Assembly: GCA_008711295.1 (NCBI GenBank) | Contig: VUYV01000016.1 | Location: forward strand, 128,663-192,662 | Reading direction: 5' to 3' | Source: Anarhynchus alexandrinus | Lineage: Eukaryota; Chordata; Aves; Charadriiformes; Charadriidae | Length of the DNA: 64,000 nucleotides | Shown: piece by piece, positions 35,101 through 47,005 of the stretch | Numbering within the stretch: the first letter of the stretch is position 1 | Layout: each line of letters opens with the position of its first letter | The notes under the pieces: model-generated | What the model was told of the DNA's origin: nothing | The model's database searches: none | The model's input: the letters and a program-made list of their open reading frames with translations, nothing else | Program-made: the position numbers and the translations under genes

Positions 35101-38100
35101 TTAAGATCTTGGCCAGCTCTTTGTTAACCCAGCTACAAATTCCTTTAACTCCTCCCAAAGCTAAAGAGGGTTATGAGAAGTCTTTGCTCAGCAAGCCTGC
35201 CCTGTGATGTGTTTCTAATAAAAAATAGCGTCTTCAGAAGATGACAAATCTTTCTATTTGCATCCCAACAGCTGAAACCCCCCTGTTAACGTTGCTGTTG
35301 AAAGAAGTGAGGACAGCCTTCCAAGCATAGAGCCCATACAAACGAGATTTTTCCCTTGTAGATGGTGGGGTACCTCCACTGAGCTCAATAAACCTGCTCT
35401 GGTCCAGCCCAGGGACCTGGACGTCACATCGTCCTAAGGATGCCACATCCTGGGCTTTGTCTAATGTGCTTGAACTCTGACACATCATTTATATTGTCCC
35501 ACAGCTGCTGTCTGTGCTTCTGCCTAGGATTGGTGATTGAAACCTGGCCCAACAGCTCGGGAATATTTTTCAGCGATCCGCCTGGAAAAAAACCCTATAA
35601 AATAAATAGTTCTTTGAGGTATGGAGTCAGGTCTGTACAGGGAAGGGAAACAGAAATATTCATGCCGTAGCAGCAGGAGAAAGATTGGGTGATACTAAAC
35701 GAGCAAGCATACAGTATCACCAAAAACAAGCTCCAACTTGTTAATGAGCAAACTGAACCAAAACCAGGCAAATTCAACTCGGTTTCCACAAAGAGATCCT
35801 GTTTGCTGCCAGCTTTCGTCTCCTAGAGCTGATCGTCCTCATGTGAGCCGGAGAGATGGTGCTTCTCGCGTAGTATTTGTAGTTTAAACAGAGTAGGGAA
35901 GTGGTGGGGAGGAGCAGAGACATTGGTCCACAACTGCAGGTGTCTGAGAGGTGGGAGAAGATGCTGGGTGAGGATGCAAACCTGCAGGTCATAGCATGGA
36001 TGAGTTCCTGCACGGGTGCTGAGCTCCCACCTAACAGCAGCCAGGAGCAAGACTGTCTCCATCACACCGGGGGACTCCATTCACTCTTGACAGAAGACCT
36101 GGACATGGTCTTTTCCTAACCTAGGCTGCATGGAAGGAGTCAAGACAGAGGGGTGAAGCCTGCAAGACTTAGAAACTCCATCTAGACATGACAGAAGGCT
36201 AAGGCAGAAAGAATATGGGGGGTATTTTACCTATTCTGTTCTTCCTCAGCTTGTGTGGGAGGAAACAGTAATTAAACAACCAAGGAACAAAGTGTAAGAC
36301 GCATTTGGCTGATAACAGATCAAAAACTCTTCACTTTTGTCACTTAATTACTGTGAGAATCTGGATGAAGGTCGGCACGTGGAGGTGGCCATCCAAGAGC
36401 AAGAGCCATGCTAAGAAAGCAGCCCTTTGTATTGGAGGAGAAACCAAAGCCAAAGTAATGATGTGTGGGGCTCTTTGTCCAAAAGCCAAATGCCCAGTCT
36501 GAGAGACCCAGTCTTTTCAGGCTATTTCCACATTATAAACCCAGTAAAAGATCATGTTTCTGTAGTCTGAAACCCATAAATGGCCATTCTTTCTCCATGC
36601 TCCAGCAAAGGCTGTTTTCTCTGGATGGAGTGCTTGGCTCCAGTTGTGCCTCATCTTGTCTACACTGGGGCTTGGGTTTGGCCAGGAGCACTGGCCACTG
36701 AGGCATGAACTGGGGGCCATGAGCAAGAGACCGGCTTTAACCAAGCCAGTGGGACAACCGAGTGCCTGTATGGCTTGGACAGCATGGTCCATCAGAAAGC
36801 TGGAACAATTCTGGGTGTTGTTCCTAGCTCTGTGTGTCCTGGGGTCAAGCCACCTCATCTCACCTGTGTGGAGCATCGGCTCCTCTGGGCAATGAAGGCT
36901 GATAAAAAAAAAAGCAGCAGACCATGCCAGGGCAAAAATATTGAGTTGTTGTTTTCCTTAAGATGGTTGTTCTTCAATAGAATAACTGACCTGACCATCC
37001 CCTGAACTCAGGCGGCACCCGATAGCTGGTGGTGCTTCCGTAAATACAGGTATGGAAAGGGTGTTGGAAACCAACTGGCCCGAGCCGTTTTTCTTCTAAA
37101 ATCTGAATTATCGTGACCATCCTAATTACATTTTCAAGGGGTTAAATTACAAATAAGACTTTTCAAAATTAACCTTTTGTTGGTTGAATCTGAAAACCTT
37201 TTCAGGCTGTTGGTCCCCTCCAACTTTTTCCTTTGAGATTTTGACTTTTCAGTCAGTTCAGAAGACAGGGGAAGTGTTTGAGGTCTCATAAAACTTTGTG
37301 CCTGGTTTTTGCACTGAATCACAACTCCCTTTCATTTCTGATTAACGTTTATACCCAGGAGCAAGCTGTCTTACCTAATCACACTCCGTGAAGAGGGAGG
37401 ATGCTGTCTAACATTCACACCAGAACGGGGTTACCAAAGACAGTCAGAACATCTGGAGAGAATAAAATCTCTGAAAAATCCCTGTTCCCAGAGTAGACAG
37501 TCCTATAAAACAGATCTGCTGGGAGCCAAATTAAATAAGAGGAAGGTGTAAATGGATTCCTTTCCTCTGCCTGGAGAAATGGTAAAGCCAGTGGAGATTT
37601 TTCCAGCCTGGTTCACAGGGAAGGAGCAGCTTAGCTCCTGCTGGCGGGCGATGCCCAGGAAGGATGTGCTGGGGAGGGACTGTGATTTCGTCCCATGGCC
37701 AGGCTGGTACCAGGATGGGCAGTGGGTCTCCTGCCTCCCATGGCCAAAGAGAGGAGCTTCCCTTCTGCTCGGGGTTATCAAGGCTGGTGGGTCTGGGAGC
37801 TGCAAAGAGGCTCCATGATTCAGGAGGACTTGATGCTCAGCAGAAGTTAATAGAAGAGCACCAGGAGGGAATTAAGGGAGGATACGGTGATGCAGGAGCA
37901 CGTGCCTCTCATAGCACTGAGGATTAGCTCTGGGTGTTTTCCTCACACGAGGTGATGGCAGGACAAAATTTGAAGCTTCGAATAGAGCAATGTGGGGGGG
38001 GAGGGGAAGTCATGAAAGCGGATGGATTAAGCAGTGACAGGTCATGGGATAAATAAACGGTTACTGAGTGACAGAGCTGTAGCTCTACCCCTTTGGGGCA

Positions 38101-38294
38101 CATCGCCGGTGGCAAGGGTGGGTGGAGACCTGGCTGCTGTTTGAGCTGGACGGGATTTCTCCGTGTCCAAGTTTAGGTAAAAGGAGTCACCGTCTCTTAC
38201 AGGGGTAAGAGAGGTAATTACATCAATGCTGATGGGAAATTTTGGGGAAAAAGCATTCTCCCTTCTAATCCTGGCTGCATATTATAGGCTGCAA

Positions 38295-38328
38295 ATAGGC
38301 TTTTAGAAAATATAGGCTTTTAGAAAAA
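38295..38328. repeat. 17-bp direct tandem duplication
   Basis: ATAGGCTTTTAGAAAA(T/A) occurs twice back to back, at 38295-38311 and 38312-38328. Confidence 0.75.
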
Positions 38329-38781
38329 AAAATCCATCCTCTTTAAAAAAAAAAAAAAATCAATATTTTCAGATATTTCTATGAAAAGGCCCAGAAAAAG
38401 AACCCACAAAATGTGGGCAAGGAATAAAGGCAAAACCACACTGAAAATGTGCACCCAACCAGCAATCCTTATTAAGCTGGCCACAGACATCCCCAACACG
38501 ACCCAAATCCCGGATTTCCAGTGTTTGTTAGCTCACCGGCCCGTTTGCCAGTGAGACTGGACGAGGACTCTTCTCCCCCTTTTCTACCCTCAATCACTTT
38601 TTTCCTCCCAGAAACCTCATTGTTTCTGGGCTTTGCACAACATGTGGTCACCTGCTTGTCTTTGCCTCATTATTGGGCGCAATCTTGGGATAAAGCAGAT
38701 CCAGAACCATCCTCCACCCTCGGCTGCTGAAGAACATGGAGGAAGAGATGTTTTTATGGTGTCTGTCAGTAATTCAGGAAT

Positions 38782-38820
38782 AAAAAAAAAAAAAAAAAAA
38801 AAAGAGAGAGAGAGAAAAGG
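38782..38820. repeat. Poly-A plus GA microsatellite
   Basis: Twenty-three A residues run directly into five to six GA units. No retroposed gene body is visible upstream. Confidence 0.8.
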
Positions 38821-40149
38821 AGGGGGAGTAGGTCGAAGGCAGAAACGGAGGCATTTCCATCTTCCACAAGACTTCTCCAAACACAAAGGATGCCTTAGGT
38901 TGCCACCTAGTGACTCTGAAGACGAAGGACCTGCTCTTTCAGAGGGTCCACTTTGTACACGCATTGGATGAGCCTGCTTGTCCCAGGTGATAGGCGCACA
39001 GCATCACCCAAATACCCCTGTGCTCCTAAGGCCAATGAAGCAACAGACCCCAGTACATGGAGCTGCAGTTGCCCACTCCCTCCTAAATCTCAGCCGCCTG
39101 ATGAGTCTGGGCTCAAGAGCAAGCCCAGGCCACCACTGATGGTCTCCTGGTCTCCCTCGAGACCTTGCCCTTGGCACACAAGGATGCTCAGCTGGAGTAC
39201 CACAGCCCAAGAGGCGATGCCCTTCGTCCCAGCACCCAGGGTCACCCAGTCCCTGCGAGGGCTGCCAACACTGCCCTGCAGCCTGGTGGCACCAGGTGGC
39301 CCGGGGACACCTCAGCCTCACGCTCCCTGCCCAGCTGTGCAGGGGAACCCAGGCTGGGCAGCTCTGCCTCCAGCTGCCCTGGTTTGAGCCCGCAGGCTCC
39401 TGGGCCGTGGGAGCAGACAGCTGGAGAAAACGTCTTTTGGCAAAAAAATGATAATAAAGGTTTGGCAAAGAGCTTTAATTTAGAAGGCTCTCTTTGCTTT
39501 GTTTTTTAAGAGCCTGGAAATATGTGGTGCCGAGCACTGCACCTCCAGCTGCGTGAAACAGACGGCTGGGTATGAACGAGATCGTTTTGATTTTGCATTA
39601 TGATTTCTTTTACAAGGTTTTGGATGAACATAACCTGGAGAAGAAAAAAAAAAAGTGTCAGAGGGGGGAGCTCTGGGATTTTCTCATGGCCTCTCGGCTT
39701 GCGCAAGATGCCCACTGTGTCCCCAAGCCAATGGCACTGCAGAGACATGTCCCCGCTGGCTGTGTGCGCTGCTCGGTCACCCTCCCCAGTGCAGTTAATC
39801 AAAGGTGCTGATGGATGCTGCCATTTAATAAAGCGGTCTTTATGCCCCAGGAATGGCCAGTTTGTGGGTTTTTTTAATTTATTTATTCGGGATAGAGGCA
39901 CGTATCCCCATCGGTGAATGAGGGGTGTGTGACCCGCTGCCACCCAGCACCCCATAACTCCCACGCCCTGACAGCGTCCTCAGCTCCCCTACACCACCGG
40001 TGACAACCCCGTGGGAAAGCTCATTCCTCGCCCGTGCTTTATGGGGCGAGGGGTGACGCCTGGGCTGTCCTCCCCCGTCCGGCTGTGCACGGGCGTGCGA
40101 GCTGTCAGCTGCGCAGGCAGGCTGCGGCCGGGGGGGAATACCTGCCGTG

Positions 40150-40275
40150 GGTAATTTAATCCCCGCTACAGCGGAGTACCTGCTGTAATGAGGCTCATTA
40201 TGAAGCTCTATTTAAAGCCCCATTTAAGCCAGACGAAAAATAGCTCTTTCTGCGGCGTGGAGCGGGTCAGCGGCC
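40150..40275. promoter_or_regulatory. Possible enhancer with homeodomain palindrome
   Basis: The palindrome TAATGAGGCTCATTA (40186-40200, 7-bp arms, 1-nt centre) is a paired homeodomain-type site. Nearby are GGTAATTTAATCC, the near-palindrome CCGCTACAGCGG, the MEF2-like CTATTTAAAG and CCCAATTAGAGG. The patch also has several CpGs. Regulatory function is inferred from motif clustering only. Confidence 0.3.
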
Positions 40276-43067
40276 CCAATTAGAGGCGTGCTGCTGACGG
40301 CGGGGTTCCTCCTCCAAGAACGGCAGAAACCCAAACAAGTTATCTCTGAAGGCGCTGGAAATGATCATCCAGGGACACCATGCCAGTGAAAACAGCACCG
40401 ACAGGAGAAAACGAGGCAAAGCTCCCAAACGGGGTGTCTCGGTGCACCCGCCTGGGATGGATGTGGAATGAGAAGCGATGCAACGTTTTAATACATGGAA
40501 GATGCTGAAGGGGGAGAGGAATCTGAGAATTTGTGTCCCTGGGAAGATCAGGGAGGAGGGGGGACGACACATTCAGAGCAAGGTGGCACCTAGTACTGTC
40601 ACCAAAGCACTGGTGATGGGGCTCAGCCTCCAAGCAGGACCAGGAGCTGCGGGAGGAAGGGAGGGAAAGGGCAGGTAGGGAGGGGTCCATTCCCTGGCCC
40701 CTGTCTCGGGAGTGCTCCCAGCACATGGGACATCTGGAGGTGTCACCCCTACAACACCAAAAAAGCGCTCGAGCAATGAACACTGCCTGATGTGAGCCCT
40801 GCTGCAACCCAGGGGGGTCCTCCTGCCTTTGTCTGGCTCGGGACCGAGAGCATCCCTTCCAAAAAGTGATGCCCGCTGAGCATGCCAGGAGAAGAGGAAG
40901 TGTCTCATTCCTTTGTCCGGAACAAATTTCACAGCAAATAAAAAGGCTGCATAAAGAATTTGCTTATTTGTACATTGTTCCTAGAGTGATGAAATTTCAG
41001 TTTCCTCTAAAATATTAGAATCTCCCTAAACTCTTGTTTACTATGCACGGATGCAGAAGGAGAATTACTCAAGTTTTTGCAATAAAAATAAGCCTGGTTT
41101 TGTGAACACCTGCTTTCTGCTGTTTAATAATGCTGAGCTCCTGTCTTGTATGCTCTTCTGTTTACTCTCCCACAAATTATTTTTGTTCTCAGTTGACAAA
41201 GATAAATGATGGGATTAATATATATTGGAGAAGTCCCGGCGAACAGTTTGCTAGCAAAGAGAAAGGATTGATATTATTTCCCTCAGGTAACATAACACAG
41301 ACAAACTGGATTAAGAGTAATTTGCTGTGGGGCTTATATGTGATCATGAGCCATTAGTGGAACACCATTTATGAAAATTGCTTTTTCTAAAATAAAAACT
41401 AGACTGACTTTCATTACCTTGCTGGTGCTGGGCAAAGAAGAACCTCTCCTTTTCAGTGAGAGAAGAAAAATTAGAGATCACTAACTGTGCGGTGACGGAC
41501 AACGAGGAACTGCTAAATATTAGGGTGGGATAAGAGAAGAAAACCCAGCATCCCTGCCATTAAACCCGAGTCAGGAAGGTCAGTTGTGACCGATCTGTAA
41601 GTAGATGTGATGTTTACCTATTTTTCTTTTAACAGCCCTGCATGTCCTGGGCCTGCTATTCCATCTCCATTGAACCTCAAAGGGTAATTTTATTTTTTTT
41701 TTCTTAGCTTGTTTGCTGGGGAAACACGCGTCTTAAAAATAGAGAAAATTCAGATCTGCTGAGTAAGAGGAAAGAAAAAAGCTGAAGGTCACAGGCAAAG
41801 CACTTTCCCGTCTCCCAAAACACCACGGAGCGGCTGCTCCCTTCCTCGCCAGGATGCTGTAGACCTCAGGACAGGTCTAACCACCCCCTGTACTGCTCTG
41901 CTCTGGACTTTCCTGGGCGAGACTCGTGCCATTTGGCAATTGCCACCCCTGCCATGGGGGTGAGGACCCATAGGGTCCTCCCTCCAGTCATCACCGATGC
42001 TTGGGTGTTCACGCTACGTGAACATCCTCTGGTTGATGCACACAGGAGGAGCTGTACTTCAGCAGTTAATAATATTCTGTTTACTTCCAGAAGTTTAATA
42101 AAGATGAGACTAATCCTTGCCTCAAAAATGCCGAATTATATAGCATTCACAGGAAGCTCCTAAAATAACTGCTTTTAAATGTGGTATCGCCCAAACCTTT
42201 AAAATGCAGGCTTGCTTTGTGTGGCCACGGGGGGTTTGTCCACATTGGGAAGGAGGAACAAACTCTAAAAATAAAATTGGCCAAATAATAAGAGTTGAGC
42301 CATCTCATTAGCCTGCTCGATACAAACACAGAAATCGGGAGTTTCCCAACTCACCCAGCTCAAAAGCCCATCTTTTTTTCCACTGCCCAATAAAAAAAGA
42401 AAAAAAAATATTCACCTCCCTGCACAGAGCCAATGTGGCGTTTGTCTCTAGACCTTTGCAGGCACCGTGACACTGCTGGTTTAACAATAACCCTTTGCAC
42501 TTCGCCGCTTCAACACCCTTTCCTTCACGGAGCCGCTTTGCCGGGAGGTGGATTCGCTCACAGGTCGCCCTCCTGCCGCATCGCCCTGAACCAGCCTCAC
42601 CTCCTGCTTCACGGGGGGGAAGGAGGATGAAATGTTATCCCCTGCCGGCCAAGGAGCCTCCAGCAGATCTACGGCTCCTGCTCCCGCAAGGACCTACCCC
42701 ATTAAATCGTGCAGGAGAAGGCAGCGGCATCAGCCAGGAGAGATGCTGCATGGGGCTGGGGGGGGCTGCGAGGTCCCAGGGGTCCAGACCCCTCACCCTC
42801 GAGGTCCCGTTGCCCCTCTGCAGCTTACCTGAAATAACACCTGCCTCCTTTTTAGCTTTAACATCTTCACACATCTTGCTTTTTGCATTATTTTGGCAAT
42901 ACAATAACCAGTCACCAGGAGCTGCAGGTAGGATTAAGGAGAAATGCACATGTTATAAAGCACCTTTGCTCTCTGAAGCCTTCCCTCACACTCCGGTGTC
43001 TTAATTAGGCTTCTGAGGTACAGCAGGTAAAACACTTGGCTTTTGTGCAGTGTGCTTCAGTGGGTGT
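40276..43067. other. Intergenic DNA, no gene recognised
   Basis: Unique sequence with T-rich and A-rich runs (41690-41702, 42388-42412) and a moderately CpG-containing part around 42500-42730. Open frames are unsupported. Confidence 0.5.
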
Positions 43068-43200
43068 TCCCAAAGGGCTTTCCAGAGGTGATTGCCACAG
43101 CCCCCGACCCTTTCACAGGTGGGGAAACTGAGGCACTGAGCGTGACAAGCCCAGCTGTTCGACAGAAGAGCTGGGTGCAGCTCCAGGGTCTGCAGGACAG
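43068..43200 (-). repeat. MIR-like SINE/L2-end relic, minus strand
   Basis: The landmark block TCACAGGTGGGGAAACTGAG (43113-43132) continues GCACTGAG. It is the reverse complement of the conserved MIR/L2-type CTCAG...TTTCC..CATCTGT region. It is followed, in the right order for a reversed copy, by GACAAGCCCAGCTGTTCGACAG and CTGGGTGCAGCTCCAGGGTC, matching the positions of the GCCC...AGC and degenerate B-box parts. Boundaries are approximate. Confidence 0.6.
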
Positions 43201-46200
43201 GGGTTTCCCACCGTGCTGCTCGGACCGAGAGTGATACCCGCCCATTGTGGGTACCCACACAGCCCCATGCCCCCTGCATGCAGCCCTACATCCCATGCAG
43301 GGCGATGCTGCTGCTGTCCCCGGCTCCGAGACAGGTAGCGGGGTGTGCAAACCACCCTGCAAAGATGCCTGAAAATTTGTGATTCATCCTTTGCCAAAGC
43401 ACGCCAGGGAAGCGGAGGGAAATCAGAGCCGAGCCTGCTGAGGTCGCCCAGACCATCCCACCACTGTCCCGGGACACCCAAAGCCCCCACCACGGCGGGG
43501 TGCCGGATGGCTGGCATCCTCCAGCAGCCCGGCACGGGCGCTGCGGGCTCGGAGCGCCGGCAGCGGCGGTGCGGTATCATAATTCTGCCAGCCCTGAGGG
43601 TTTTGAAAACAATACTGGAAGTAATCCCTTTTGATCTGATGCTAATCCCAGATAATTGCTTTCAGGTTTAATAGGAAAACTGCATTTTCTTGGGGGGGAT
43701 CGGTCAGTTTGAAAGGGCTTTGATTTAACTAATGCTGTAGGTGCTTGTTTTAGCAGAGGGAGCTCTATTGTTCCGGGCAGCGCAGGATGCCAGGAGTAAT
43801 GACACAGGCCGTGATCCCACAATTAAACCCGACTGTCTGCAGACATCCAGCCACACGGGCAGAGCAGCCCAGAGAAAGGAGCCTTTCTAAACCACACCAA
43901 ACTGGGGGGAGCACTGAAAAAGACGTGCTTTCAATATCGATGAGGAATTAGGAGAACTGCTGCCATGGGATGCTGAAGAGGTGAAATACATCAGCGGTTT
44001 AGAAGGAGATGGGATATAGTCATGGCTAAACAAATGTATGGGCGGCTCAGGGCAATGTGCCCCTTCCCACCCCATGCCTGTGTCTGGGAGGATCTCAGAA
44101 GTGCACCCCATTTTCAGAGTACAACATAGATTGGGAATATATTCAGCCTCCTTAGGCACCGTGACTCCCCCGCTGCCCCGCAAGCCAAACTTCAAGTTCT
44201 GAGTGTGCCATAAATTACAAACCTGAGCAACCCGGAGGGGTAAAAGCACCGGTCCAAGCACACGTGCTGCTTTAACAGGAAAGCTGGTTTTGGATGGCAG
44301 CTTGTGGGTCACTGTGCTCTTAATCTGTTCCCCCTGAGACCCAGAGCCATGCTGACAGTGTGCATTCTTTCTGCCTAGCCTCTAAAACTGCCAAACAATG
44401 GGTTTCCCATTGTTCATTAACCAAAGGTTCCCATTTTGCAGCTGTGGGTGTTGAAAAGTTAGTTATGGCCGAGGCAGGAGGAACAAGGCGATTTTGTAGC
44501 CGTATGAAGGTTGCACATCAGGGTTTTTTTTATGAAATATTGGCTCCCCAAGGAAGAATTGGTTTGTGATGGTTTATTTAGGCAGTGAAGGTCCTGGCTA
44601 AGGCATGGAAGGTGATCATGGGGATGGGTGGGAGAGGAATCCCAGAAAGGCACCCTAAAATCAGCCAGGAAAAATAAACAGAGAAGAAATTGGTAGCCTG
44701 AGACCTCCTGGGCTTGGATCAGGCAGGATCGACCAACGCTAAACAAGCCCCAGAAAAACTTAACCTTCCTCCCGCAGTTAAAGTAAAATTTTCAGGTAGA
44801 TTTTTAACGGGGTAAGCACAGAAAAGCAGGCTGAGCCCTTGCGTGTCAAACCCAAACTGGCCCCAGCTTTTTTGGCTGGGTAAGGTTTGCCGTAGGGTCC
44901 TGGAGCAGAATGTCAAAGCGTTTCTGCTGCCTTTGCTTTGAGGTCCTTTGCCCACTGGAGGGAGCATACGGCAAGCGATTCGATACAAGGGATGCGGGTT
45001 TGAAATAGGTTTGCATTTAAACGAGGGCTAGGGAAGAGTGGTTAGATCTTGCTCAAGCAAAAGAAAAGTATTAAATAAGTCAAAAATGGAGAGAAGCACA
45101 ATGTATTTAATTCTGGGCTCCGACTTCTTGCCTTTCAAAGAGCTTTTCCTACAGGGAAGGCAGTCCAGGCACCCCATGGACCTTCCCCTTAATTTAGTTT
45201 ATAACTCAACAGAGTTACCTTGGTTTATAAATAAATGAAATATATATACATAGATATAATGAAATCAGCTGAATTCCTGGGAGAGCTATAGAAGTCACCG
45301 AGTCCTGTGCTGGGAAACCTGCATCATTTCAATATTTCCCAAAGACTTTTGGTGAGCCCCACACTAGCATATGCTTCACTTTTATCTGGTGGTAAGGCAA
45401 AAATAAGCGCTGGTCCTCACCCTTACTGCCATGTCCCTGGGGGCCTCAAAACCTCAGTGATGTGAAGGAAAGATAAGAGAAGATGAGAAGCATGCCCCCA
45501 AATTCACACCTTGTCATTCACACCCCAGTCTCATTCTCACACACCCCAAGCATCCCTGTCCTCCCCACATCAGAGCCAGATGCAGCCCTCAGGACTCTCC
45601 TGCACAGATGCATGGGTGCTGGAAAGCGCTGAGTGATGCTGACCAAGTGGCTGATCTTTTGCAAAGCCTGCTGTTTCTCCAAATCTCTTCCATCATTTGC
45701 CCATCTCTCTAGGTACTTAAACGGCTTTCATGGTCTGTCTTTTAGCTGTTGTGCCCAAAATGTGCTTTGGGTTTGTGAACTGGATGCTGGATGGAAGACC
45801 TCTCCTTGGTCCCAGCAAGGTCTTCCACCCCTGGAGCACCTGTGCCTCACTGCTGGTTTATCTCTGTGAAGGCCTCTGCTGTTTCAGCTGCCTGAGGGGA
45901 CTCAAAAATTTGTGGACAGCATCCCCAAACATCACTTCTTGGGCTGTGGCAACCTGTATACCCAGGAGAGGGGAAGAGCAAAGAGAATGGTTTCAGACCA
46001 TTTAACAAGACCTTGTGTGTGATCAGCCTTTCTCCTCAGAAAGACCATTGATCTCTCCTTTTTCATCTGAGGTAGATTCCCCCACTTATTAGGATAAATG
46101 CTCGCTGGGAGGAGTGCGATGGAGGGAAACGTAGAGTGTAGAAGCCAAGCAGGAGCTAGCTGAGGTGTACCATCCGTCCAGCAAGATGCTGGCAGCTCTG

Positions 46201-46598
46201 TGCTCTTGAGGAGCACCGTGATGGTGTTTCAAATGGTTTTGTCAGGCCTTGTCTTGATTTCAAGGTGTGTTTGATGCCTGTTTTGACTGCAGACATGTAA
46301 AGGGCAAAAAACGCCCAACCTGCTGTAGCACCCTCACAATAACACTGCATATGGCACCACTCGCCGTTATTAGTACAGTAAACTGAACAATATTGATTCA
46401 GAGGATTTGTGGTTTACCAGCATAGTTTAGTTGTTAGCCTTCACACCGTTGCCTGACTCGTGAATACACATTAAGTCCCAAATAGTTCGTTTACAGTTTA
46501 AACAGTTAGGTTTGTGTGTGTGTGTGAGAGAGAGAGATATATTTATTTATTTGTATTAATTCAGGTCACATTTCCCTCGAGACATCGCTGCCTCCACA
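43201..46598. other. Intergenic DNA, no gene recognised
   Basis: CpG-containing around 43480-43580 (GGAGCGCCGGCAGCGGCGG). Otherwise average unique sequence with an AT microsatellite at about 45240-45260. There is a compound TG/AG/TA/TTTA microsatellite at about 46512-46554. Confidence 0.5.
46512..46554. repeat. Compound microsatellite (TG)n(AG)n(TA)n(TTTA)n
   Basis: Four different short repeat units follow one another without gaps: GTGTGTGTGTGTG, AGAGAGAGAGA, TATAT, TTTATTTATTTG. Confidence 0.8.
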
Positions 46599-46670
46599 GG
46601 GCCTGATCCAACGCCCATTGACGCCCGGTGGAGCCCTTCCAGGGAATTCAATAGCGCCTGGATCGTGGCC
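46599..46670. repeat. Palindromic repeat of about 72 bp (GGCCTGATCC family)
   Basis: The left arm GGGCCTGATCCAACGCCCAT is mirrored by the right arm ATTCAATAGCGCCTGGATCG followed by TGGCC. The reverse complement of the right arm gives GGCCA.GATCCA.GCGC.ATTGAA, matching the left arm at most positions. Exact shared words are GGCC, GATCCA and ATTGA. It abuts the next palindrome at 46675. Confidence 0.55.
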
Positions 46671-46674
46671 ACCA

Positions 46675-46763
46675 GGCCACCATTTTCAGAGGTGCTGAGT
46701 AAACACACCTCCCAAGGTCTTTAATTCGCCTTTGTGAGCGCAGTTGCCTTTGAAAATCAGGCC
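46675..46763. repeat. Palindromic repeat of about 89 bp with near-identical termini
   Basis: The left terminus GGCCACCATTTTCAGAGG and the right terminus CCTTTGAAAATCAGGCC are inverted copies differing at about three positions plus a 1-nt gap (shared words GGCC, ATTTTCA, AGG). The interior GTGCTGAGTAAACAC is typical of worn copies of an old reptile/bird inverted-repeat family as I remember it. That family link is from memory, not computed. Confidence 0.55.
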
Positions 46764-46959
46764 TGATACTCTCTTCTTTATCTAGACATGTGGTTTGAGG
46801 GTAACAAGCTGCCCAGTTCTTGACAGGTTGTCTATTAAATATAGATGGTGCCTTCACATGCAATTGTCTGTTAGATGGTTTTGGAGGAACAAAAGGCTCC
46901 TATTCACAAGCTCTGGCATGCCATGCGGGGATGATTAAAAAGGTTAAGGCTTAAAGATA

Positions 46960-47005
46960 GTTCCCGTTTACTTCAATGACTGCAGGACTATCCCCCTAAT
47001 AGCCC
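46960..47005. repeat. Possible half-copy of a palindromic repeat
   Basis: CCCGTTTACTTCAATGACTGCAGG resembles one arm of the ...ATTGA.TTCAAT... type elements nearby. No partner arm is visible. Confidence 0.25.

Larger units (their letters stand above)
29112..40149. other. Long intergenic stretch, no gene recognised
   Basis: About 11 kb of unique sequence with several homopolymer tracts (32241-32258 T, 33059-33073 T, 38346-38359 A, 38782-38804 A followed by GA repeats) and the 17-bp duplication at 38295-38328. A 192-codon frame at 34172-34750 and other frames of 120-165 codons show no family features. No RNA gene or mobile element was recognised. Confidence 0.5.
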
